Origin: Bacteroidota bacterium | GTDB taxonomy: Bacteria; Bacteroidota; Bacteroidia; Chitinophagales; Chitinophagaceae | Length of the DNA stretch: 9,149 nucleotides | Direction: 5' to 3' | Assembly: GCA_029778965.1 (NCBI GenBank) | Contig: JAKPBL010000205.1 | Location: 1-9,149, forward strand | Shown: positions 1-6,195 of the stretch, piece after piece | Layout: every line of letters begins with the position of its first letter | How positions within the stretch are numbered: the first letter of the stretch is position 1 | Notes under the pieces: model-generated | The model's input: the letters and a program-made list of their open reading frames with translations, nothing else | Database searches by the model: none | What the model was told of the DNA's origin: nothing | Made by a program: the position numbers and the translations under genes

Positions 1-1318
1 TGCAGGCTGCACCGCGGCCACCCACAAATCCGCCTTCGCGCAGTTCCTTACAGCAGGGCGGTTCAGGGCATTTGCCGATACCGTCTGCATCCACAGGCTG
101 GCATTGTGTGGGCGTAATGAGTTCCTTGTCTTTGAAGTCAGGCACACCATCGCCATCGGTATCCTTGCTCACGCCGTGTGTATCAACCGGCGCACCCTGG
201 GGAGTGTTGGGCTCCAAGTCGAACTGGTCGGTAACGCCATCGCCGTCAGCATCGTCGAGGATCGGCTTGGGCATCTTCATGTGCTTCGGTGCATTCAGCT
301 CGTTGTAGGCGTATTCGAGGGGATTGATCCAGTACAGGGGCTCTACAGCGTTGCCGCCCAGGTTGAGATTCAAACCGAGCGACAGGAAATTATAGGAATC
401 ATAGTCGGGAGTCAGCACACCGCCATAGGGACTGTTGCTGGCGCCTACCCGAACGTTCTGGTAACGCTGCCCGTCGATCAGGTCGTCGTTACGCACGAAA
501 GTAATTTTGTCTTCCAGCGCAATATTCAGCTTCTTGGTGAGTTTATACGCAAAGCCCAGACCGAGATGACCATTCGGCTTCAGGGTATTGTTACCCAGTT
601 TGGCTCTTGATTCACCGTCGGTTTCGGCGGCTGTTTCATAAGAGTCGTCCATCAGGTCTTTCAACTGCTTAACGGTTTGTTTGCGGTCAGAATAAACGTT
701 GGGGTTGGAAATGGAACTGAAATTATACGGCTGGTTGTTGGCGCCCAGCAGGTTCTGCTTGGTGTTATACCAGGATATACCGACACCGGCAATACCATAA
801 GCGTTCCACTTGGAGGTTCCTTTGTGGAAGCGGATATTGTTGGCGGAGATGACCAGTGAAAGATCAAGGTCTTTCATCACCGTCTTGTAATTGTCGAACA
901 ACGTCGGGAAAGCGGCTGTACCGTATCCGAGCGGCTTTGCCACGGGGGTAATGCCGGCTGTACGTTCTTTCCAGTTAATGCCCTTTGCCACACCGTACAT
1001 GAACTCACCACGCAGGGAGAATACATACCCGAGCGACTTCCTTACATGAAGGCCGCCGCCGAAAGTGGGAAGCACCGAGGGAACATCACCGAATACATTA
1101 AACAGGCCTCCTTTGATGCCCACTTCCCATTGATTCCGGGGCTTGGCGGGAAAAGGATAGGTGTTACCCATAAAGTCGTTGTGCTGTGGCAACCGCTTCC
1201 GGGGTATCAGGGAAGAATCTTGCACATCGTAACTCGCACCACTCTCCTGGGCAAACGAGCTAAACGAAAAAAACAAGCACATAAAAGCCAGTAGTGCTTT
1301 GTATTTTTTGTTGGCCAT
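1..1318 (-). CDS. OmpA-family outer membrane protein with TSP3 repeats, partial (C-terminus beyond left edge)
   Basis: The minus-strand frame from the ATG at 1318-1316 stays open to the window edge, giving 439 residues without a stop. Residues 1-23 form a typical signal peptide: lysines at 4, 5 and 7, a hydrophobic core, and a likely cut after SFA before Q24. Residues from about 60 to 340 look like an outer-membrane beta-barrel, with alternating aromatic and polar residues and segments such as NQWEVGIKGGLFNVFG. Residues 356-397 carry two thrombospondin type 3 calcium-binding repeats, DADGDGVTD (356-364) and DTDGDGVPD (386-394). A cysteine-rich linker follows (C406, C417, C422, C423, C439). 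In this family a peptidoglycan-binding OmpA domain comes next; it would lie outside the window, so its presence is inferred. The likely role is tethering the outer membrane to the cell wall. The gene is divergent from the polyprenyl synthetase and has its own promoter. Family call is firm; specific function is unknown. Confidence 0.9.
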   Translation of the reverse strand, partial: MANKKYKALLAFMCLFFSFSSFAQESGASYDVQDSSLIPRKRLPQHNDFMGNTYPFPAKPRNQWEVGIKGGLFNVFGDVPSVLPTFGGGLHVRKSLGYVFSLRGEFMYGVAKGINWKERTAGITPVAKPLGYGTAAFPTLFDNYKTVMKDLDLSLVISANNIRFHKGTSKWNAYGIAGVGISWYNTKQNLLGANNQPYNFSSISNPNVYSDRKQTVKQLKDLMDDSYETAAETDGESRAKLGNNTLKPNGHLGLGFAYKLTKKLNIALEDKITFVRNDDLIDGQRYQNVRVGASNSPYGGVLTPDYDSYNFLSLGLNLNLGGNAVEPLYWINPLEYAYNELNAPKHMKMPKPILDDADGDGVTDQFDLEPNTPQGAPVDTHGVSKDTDGDGVPDFKDKELITPTQCQPVDADGIGKCPEPPCCKELREGGFVGGRGAAC

Positions 1319-1378
1319 AATGAAATTTTATAAATAATGGTTAATGAATTGACAGGGTACAGTGCTCCAAAATCTTGA

Positions 1379-1409
1379 CAAAAATATCGAATGCGAATTA
1401 AATACCAAA
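1379..1409 (-). promoter_or_regulatory. Bacteroidota-type promoter of the OmpA-family gene
   Basis: Reading the minus strand, a -33 box TTTG (1409-1406) is followed by 19 bases and then TATTTTTG (1386-1379), an exact match to the Bacteroidota -7 consensus TAnnTTTG. Transcription would start near 1372, giving an A/T-rich leader of about 54 bases before the ATG at 1318. The leader has no classical Shine-Dalgarno sequence, which is usual for this phylum. A CCCCGGGG palindrome (1420-1427) lies just upstream, with no known role. The start site is predicted from sequence only. Confidence 0.7.
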
Positions 1410-1529
1410 TAATTTACTCCCCCGGGGCCGGTTAACGCAAAGAAAATCAACTACTAGACATATTATGGATTCTTTGTAGTGCTTGAAGTTGGAGTGCATT
1501 GTAGTAATTTGCCCGGATTATCAAAAAGC

Positions 1530-2492
1530 ATGCGCATACCACCCGCCGTCATAACCGAAGAACTGGATATATTCGACAGCCGATTCAAAACCGCCTTGCA
1601 AAGCCCGGTTCCCATGCTCAACCGGATCACCAGCTTCATCGTAAAGCGGAAGGGAAAGCAGATGCGGCCGATGTTCGTGCTGCTGGCTGCCAAATTGACG
1701 GGCGGCGTCACCGATGCCACCTACCGGGCGGCCTCGCTGGTGGAGTTGCTGCATACGGCCAGCCTGGTACATGACGACGTGGTGGATGAATCGATGGAAA
1801 GGCGTGGTTTTTTTTCCACATATGCCCTCTGGAAGGCCAAGGCATCGGTGCTGATCGGCGATTTTTTGCTGGCCCGCGGCCTCAAGCTGTCGCTCGAAAA
1901 CAGTGATTTCCGCATTCTCCAGTACCTTTCCGACGCGGTAGAGCGCATGGCCGAAGGCGAATTGCTTCAAATGGAAAAAGCGCGCACCCTCAACCTGCGC
2001 GAGGACATCTATTTTGAGATCATCCGCAATAAAACAGCCTCCCTCCTGGCATCCGCCTGCGCCGCCGGCGCCTTTTCCAGCACCGGCAGCGAGGAAATCG
2101 CCGAAAAAATGCGCCTGTTCGGTGAAAAGGTAGGCGTCGCTTTCCAGATCAAAGACGACCTGTTCGACTACGGATCTGCCGCCGTGGGCAAACCCACGGG
2201 CAACGACATCAAGGAAAAAAAGCTTACCCTGCCCATCATTTATACCCTGAACCGGGCTGATAAGCCGACCCGGCGCCGACTCATCCAGGTGCTTAAAAAC
2301 GACAACCGTAACCCGCAAAAAGTGAAAGAAGTGATCCAAACCGTGGTTGATGCCGGCGGCATCCGGTATGCCGAAGAGAAAATGGACCAGTTTCGCGACG
2401 AAGCCCTGGCTATATTAAAAGACTTTCCCGTTTCAGCGTCGTCGGCCGCCCTTGAAGAGCTTGTTCGTTACACTACCGACCGGAAATACTGA
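1530..2492 (+). CDS. Trans-polyprenyl diphosphate synthase (polyprenyl synthetase family)
   Basis: This 320-residue protein is a head-to-tail isoprenyl diphosphate synthase. It adds isopentenyl diphosphate units to an allylic primer and is cytosolic or membrane-peripheral. The signatures are in order: GKQMRP (42-47, substrate diphosphate binding), the first aspartate-rich motif DDVVD (82-86) followed by RRG (91-93), KT (168-169), FQ (205-206), and the second aspartate-rich motif DDLFD (209-213). The fifth residue before the first motif is alanine (A77) rather than an aromatic, which in this family fits a long-chain product such as an octaprenyl or heptaprenyl chain for menaquinone; exact chain length cannot be read. 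I chose ATG 1530 because MRIPPAVITEEL resembles the start of relatives and AAAAAG lies just upstream. An in-frame GTG at 1479 would add 17 residues of unlikely sequence (stop TAG at 1455-1457). recJ begins two bases after the stop, implying an operon. Confidence 0.92.
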   Translation: MRIPPAVITEELDIFDSRFKTALQSPVPMLNRITSFIVKRKGKQMRPMFVLLAAKLTGGVTDATYRAASLVELLHTASLVHDDVVDESMERRGFFSTYALWKAKASVLIGDFLLARGLKLSLENSDFRILQYLSDAVERMAEGELLQMEKARTLNLREDIYFEIIRNKTASLLASACAAGAFSSTGSEEIAEKMRLFGEKVGVAFQIKDDLFDYGSAAVGKPTGNDIKEKKLTLPIIYTLNRADKPTRRRLIQVLKNDNRNPQKVKEVIQTVVDAGGIRYAEEKMDQFRDEALAILKDFPVSASSAALEELVRYTTDRKY

Positions 2493-2494
2493 TC

Positions 2495-4201
2495 ATGGTA
2501 AAACGCTGGAACATACTCGAAGCCCCCGCAACCGCGGTCAACAGCCTGCAAAAAGACCTGGGCATCAGCGCCACGATCTGCAAGCTCCTGGTACAGAGGG
2601 GTATCTCCGGCTTCTCGCAGGCAAAGGCGTTTTTTCGCCCCCAACTGGCAGATCTCCACGATCCCTGGCTGATGAAAGACATGGACAAAGCCGTGGCCCG
2701 CATCATGCACGCCCTGCAAAACCGGGAAAAGATGCTCGTTTTCGGCGACTATGATGTAGATGGCACCACCGCCGTTGCCTGTATGTACCAGTTCCTGTTG
2801 CAGATCTATGAATCGGACCGGCTCGACTATTATATACCGCACCGGTACAAAGAAGGATATGGCGTTTCGCGGCAGGGCATCGACTTCGCCCGCGAATCAG
2901 GCGCCACCCTGATCATCACCCTCGATTGCGGCATCAAATCGGCCGATCTCGTTGCCTATGCAAGCAGCCTCGGCATCGACTTTATCATTTGCGACCACCA
3001 TCTGCCCGATGCTGTTCTGCCGGTCGCTGCAGCCATTCTCAATCCCAAACAGCCCGATTGCGGGTATCCCTATAAAGAGCTCTGCGGCTGCGGGGTTGGA
3101 TTCAAGCTGATCACCGCCCTCTGCAGGCACCTCGACCTTTCCGACGAGTTTTTCCTCACCTATCTCGACCTGGTGGTGACGGCGATAGCTGCCGACATCG
3201 TACCGCTTACGGGCGAAAACAGGATACTGGCCTACTACGGACTAAAAAAAATAAACGAGCACCCCTCTCCTGGCATCAAGGCATTGCTGGAACTGGCGGG
3301 ACACACGGGCCCGATGGTGATGGGCAACCTGGTATTTGTGATCGCCCCCAAAGTGAATGCTGCGGGTCGCATGGACGATGCCCGGCTGGCCGTACAGCTT
3401 TTTGTTGAGAAAGACCCGGTAAAATCGAAATCGATCGCCACCCAGCTGCATTCCCACAACGACGATAGAAAGGAAGCCGACCTGCAGATAACCGAAGAAG
3501 CGCTCGCCATGATAACAGACACGGCCGATTTCGCGGGCCGCAGGTCGACCGTGGTGTACCAGCCCCACTGGCATAAAGGCGTAGTGGGCATCGTCGCCTC
3601 CCGGCTGATAGACCGCTATTACCGCCCCACAGTGGTACTCACACGCAGCGGCGACGTCATAACGGGCAGTGCCCGCAGCGTGGCAGGCTTCAATCTCTAT
3701 GAGGCTGTGCACGCCTGCCGTGAATTCCTGGTCGGTTATGGCGGGCATTTCGCCGCCGCAGGCATGACCCTGCTGCCCGACCTGGTAGAAGCCTTCAGCA
3801 ATAAATTCGAATCGGTGGTGGCCGCCACCATTTCTCCGGAGCAAATGGTACCTGAGATCGTCATCGACGGCGAAATATCCTTCAGTGAACTAAAGCCCGC
3901 TTTTTTCAATATTATCAAACAGATGGAGCCGTTCGGCCCTGAGAACAGCAAGCCGGTATGGTTGTCACGCGGTGTCAGGAACAATGGCTGGTCGAAGATC
4001 GTGAAAGAGCAGCACATCAAGTTCAGCGTGAGCCAGGGCAATATCCTGTTTTCCGGAATAGGCTTCGGCCTGGCGTCCAGGTTTCCGCTCCTGGCCGGGA
4101 GTGCGCCGGTAGACCTGGTTTATACCCTCGAAGAAAATGAATGGAACGGACAAAGGCACCTGCAATTGCGCGTGCTCGATATCCGTTCCAGTGAAAGCTG
4201 A
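2495..4201 (+). CDS. recJ: Single-stranded-DNA-specific exonuclease RecJ
   Basis: RecJ is the 5'-to-3' single-strand DNA exonuclease of the DHH superfamily, acting in RecF-pathway recombination, mismatch repair and base excision repair. The 568-residue length is normal for the family. The catalytic motifs are intact: DYDVDG (85-90, metal-binding D85 and D87), LDCG (143-146), the DHH triad (167-169) and AADIVPL (232-238, D234). The connecting helix region is followed by a DHHA1 domain with GSARSVAGFNL (391-401) and the GGHFAAAGM signature (416-424). A C-terminal OB-like domain contains MEPFGPENSKPVW (477-489) and ends in HLQLRVLDIR. The ATG at 2495 follows the upstream stop by two bases, with GGAAAT inside the end of the previous gene as a possible ribosome site, so translation is probably coupled. 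The stop at 4199-4201 is four bases from the convergent htpG end. Nothing is missing or truncated. Confidence 0.97.
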   Translation: MVKRWNILEAPATAVNSLQKDLGISATICKLLVQRGISGFSQAKAFFRPQLADLHDPWLMKDMDKAVARIMHALQNREKMLVFGDYDVDGTTAVACMYQFLLQIYESDRLDYYIPHRYKEGYGVSRQGIDFARESGATLIITLDCGIKSADLVAYASSLGIDFIICDHHLPDAVLPVAAAILNPKQPDCGYPYKELCGCGVGFKLITALCRHLDLSDEFFLTYLDLVVTAIAADIVPLTGENRILAYYGLKKINEHPSPGIKALLELAGHTGPMVMGNLVFVIAPKVNAAGRMDDARLAVQLFVEKDPVKSKSIATQLHSHNDDRKEADLQITEEALAMITDTADFAGRRSTVVYQPHWHKGVVGIVASRLIDRYYRPTVVLTRSGDVITGSARSVAGFNLYEAVHACREFLVGYGGHFAAAGMTLLPDLVEAFSNKFESVVAATISPEQMVPEIVIDGEISFSELKPAFFNIIKQMEPFGPENSKPVWLSRGVRNNGWSKIVKEQHIKFSVSQGNILFSGIGFGLASRFPLLAGSAPVDLVYTLEENEWNGQRHLQLRVLDIRSSES

Positions 4202-4205
4202 TATT

Positions 4206-6026
4206 TTATTTTCCTTCCATTACCGCCACGCTGCGCTCGATAAAACTGGTCAGCGCCGCACCTCTCAGGAGTCCCTGCGACAGCAGGGCAAGATCCGACA
4301 GGTTGTGGGTGATCTTTTCCTGCCTGGCAGGATCAGCGTCAGCCAGCACCTGCTGGAAAATGGGATGGTTACCGTTTACAGTCAGCAGCACTTCATCGGG
4401 CATATTCGCATAGAAGTTTCCCATAGGCCCGCTTACCGCCGCCATGTCTTTCATACGGCGCATAAACTCCGGCCGGGTAGCTACCACCGGCGCCGCTTCG
4501 GCGCCAAGACCCTTTACCTCTACGGTAACATGCAGCCCCTCGGGCTTAACGTCGAATAATTTCTTCAACTGCTCTTCCTGCGCGCTGCTGAGCACCGAAG
4601 CGATCTGCTCCTGTTTATCGACCAGGTTATCGGCAATGTCGGCATCCACGCGCACAAAATGTACGTCCTGCCATTTCATCTCCATCTGGTTAATAAACGC
4701 CGCATCGACGATGGTTTCCATCTTTACCACCTTATACCCTTTATCAGCAGCCGCTTTTATGAAAGTGTTCTGCTGTATGGGGTCGGTTGAATAGATCACG
4801 ACCGTTTTGCCGTCTTTGTTTTTCTGGAGATCGGCAGTGGCTGCCTTATATTCTTCCATGGTATACCAGGCCGAACCGTCGACCTGCTCCATGATATGAA
4901 ACTTTTCCGCTTTCTCGAAGAACTTGTCGTCGGTCATCATGCCATACTTCACAAACAATCCCAGGCTCTCCCATTTTTCTTCGAACTCCTTGCGGTTATT
5001 GCGGAATATCTCGTCGAGCTTATCGGCTACTTTTTTGGTGATGTGATTGTTGATCTTTCTCACATTCGGGTCGCCCTGGAGATAACTCCGGCTTACATTC
5101 AGCGGAATATCGGGACTATCGATCACGCCCTGCAGCAGCATCAGGAACTCGGGCACAATGTCTTTCACCTCGTCTGTCACAAACACCTGGTTGCTGTACA
5201 ACTGTATCTTGTCTTTCTGTATCTCGAAGCTCTGCTTGATCTTGGGGAAGTATAAAATGCCCGTCAGGTTGAACGGATAATCGACATTCAGGTGTATCCA
5301 GAAAAGCGGCGCCTCATTATACGGGTACAGCTCTTTGTAGAAATCCTGGTAATCTTTGGCCGTCAGCTCCGATGGCTTTTTGGTCCAGGCCGGCGCCGGA
5401 TTATTTACCTGTTCGCCTTCGAAGAAAATGGGCACCGGCAAAAAGCGGCAGAACTTGCTCAGTACCTCTTTCACGCGCGATGCTTCCAGGAACTCGCTGC
5501 TCTCTTCGTTGATGTGCAGAATGATATCGGTGCCGCGGTCGGGCTTCTCGGCTTCTGTAAGGCTGAATTCGGGACTGCCATCGCATTCCCATTTAACGGC
5601 CGGCGCGTCACGGAAGCTTTTGGTAACCAGCTCCACCTTGTCGCTTACCATGAAAGAGGAATAAAACCCAAGTCCGAAATGGCCAATGATATTGTTCTCG
5701 TTCTGGCCTTTGTATTTATCGAGAAATTCTTCGGCGCCCGAAAAAGCCACCTGGTTGATGTATTTGTCTACTTCTTCAGCCGTCATGCCGATTCCCTTGT
5801 CGGAAATGGTCAGGGTTTTGGCGTCTTTGTCAATTTTCACGACGATCGACAGATCGCCCAGCTCACCACGGGCCTCTCCCAACGACGACAGGGTCTTCAG
5901 CTTTTGCGTAGCGTCAACGGCGTTGCTGATGAGCTCACGAAGAAAGATATCGTGCTCACTGTACAGGAATTTCTTGATTATGGGGAAAATATTCTCCGTT
6001 TGTACACGGATGCTGCCTTTTTGCAT
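4206..6026 (-). CDS. htpG: Molecular chaperone HtpG (bacterial Hsp90)
   Basis: HtpG is the cytosolic, dimeric, ATP-dependent Hsp90 chaperone. The 606-residue protein starts with a family-typical N-terminus (MQKGSIRVQTENIFP), which supports the ATG at 6026-6024. The GHKL ATPase domain shows the catalytic glutamate E31 with N35 and D38 in ELISNAVDA, the DKGIGM loop (76-81), the glycine-rich lid motif GHFGLGFYSSF (115-125) and GTD (165-167). The middle domain contains LNVSRSYLQ (309-317), where R313 corresponds to the conserved arginine that contacts the ATP gamma-phosphate. No charged linker separates the N-terminal and middle domains, as expected for bacteria. The C-terminal dimerisation domain is complete and ends with AVMEGK, without an eukaryotic MEEVD tail. 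The gene is monocistronic by context: convergent with recJ and divergent from the TamB-like gene. I see no clear TAnnTTTG promoter and no obvious heat-shock element; a sigma-54-like motif is reported separately as tentative. Confidence 0.98.
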   Translation of the reverse strand: MQKGSIRVQTENIFPIIKKFLYSEHDIFLRELISNAVDATQKLKTLSSLGEARGELGDLSIVVKIDKDAKTLTISDKGIGMTAEEVDKYINQVAFSGAEEFLDKYKGQNENNIIGHFGLGFYSSFMVSDKVELVTKSFRDAPAVKWECDGSPEFSLTEAEKPDRGTDIILHINEESSEFLEASRVKEVLSKFCRFLPVPIFFEGEQVNNPAPAWTKKPSELTAKDYQDFYKELYPYNEAPLFWIHLNVDYPFNLTGILYFPKIKQSFEIQKDKIQLYSNQVFVTDEVKDIVPEFLMLLQGVIDSPDIPLNVSRSYLQGDPNVRKINNHITKKVADKLDEIFRNNRKEFEEKWESLGLFVKYGMMTDDKFFEKAEKFHIMEQVDGSAWYTMEEYKAATADLQKNKDGKTVVIYSTDPIQQNTFIKAAADKGYKVVKMETIVDAAFINQMEMKWQDVHFVRVDADIADNLVDKQEQIASVLSSAQEEQLKKLFDVKPEGLHVTVEVKGLGAEAAPVVATRPEFMRRMKDMAAVSGPMGNFYANMPDEVLLTVNGNHPIFQQVLADADPARQEKITHNLSDLALLSQGLLRGAALTSFIERSVAVMEGK

Positions 6027-6140
6027 AGGTCAATAATTTGATGTTGAACAGGGGAGGCACTCAAACCCGGTGCCACCAGCTTTTTTCCGGTCAAAAACGG
6101 CAAAAATGTCAGCATGGCCCGATTCCTGTCAGCCAAAATG

Positions 6141-6162
6141 GTCGAAAAAAGGGTTTTCCGAC
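6141..6162. repeat. Short inverted repeat upstream of the TamB-like gene
   Basis: GTCG (6141-6144) pairs with CGAC (6159-6162), and the following AAAA (6145-6148) pairs with TTTT (6154-6157). One C (6158) is bulged and the loop is about five bases. The repeat ends directly against the TAATTTTG promoter element at 6163, so it fills the spacer where RNA polymerase would bind. It could be an operator, a weak hairpin, or chance in an A/T-rich leader. No known operator is recognised. Confidence 0.35.
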
Positions 6163-6170
6163 TAATTTTG
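6163..6170 (+). promoter_or_regulatory. Putative -7 element of the TamB-like gene promoter
   Basis: TAATTTTG matches the Bacteroidota -7 consensus TAnnTTTG exactly. No good TTTG box is found 19 bases upstream; only TGG at 6139-6141 is near. If used, transcription would begin at about 6177, giving a leader of about 19 bases before the TTG at 6196. The placement supports that start codon, but the weak -33 region lowers confidence. Confidence 0.45.
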
Positions 6171-6195
6171 TAACCCACACTATTTCCCGAAGCTA

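Noticed and set aside
104..610. Plus-strand open frame (168 codons) opposite the OmpA-family gene
   Set aside because: The minus-strand frame has a signal peptide, TSP3 repeats and a promoter, so the plus-strand frame is a shadow.
1420..1436. CCCCGGGG palindrome followed by GTTAAC palindrome between the divergent genes
   Set aside because: Both are short, match no known operator, and the arms do not form a larger symmetric site or a terminator with a U-run.
1808..1815. Run of eight T in the polyprenyl synthase gene, and a run of eight A at 3244-3251 in recJ, as possible frameshift or slippage sites
   Set aside because: The frame is intact across both and the encoded residues (RRGFFS; LKKI) fit the families, so there is no sign of a frameshift.
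1521..2339. Long minus-strand open frame (272 codons) opposite the polyprenyl synthase
   Set aside because: It lies wholly antisense to a gene with all catalytic motifs intact; its composition and lack of any recognisable motif mark it as a shadow of G/C-biased codon use.
5292..6041. Plus-strand open frame (249 codons) opposite the htpG N-terminal region
   Set aside because: It is antisense to the highly conserved HtpG ATPase domain and shows no domain or signal of its own.
5978..6178. Small minus-strand frame (66 codons) spanning the htpG upstream region and start
   Set aside because: It overlaps the first 49 bases of htpG in another frame, has no ribosome site and resembles no known leader peptide.
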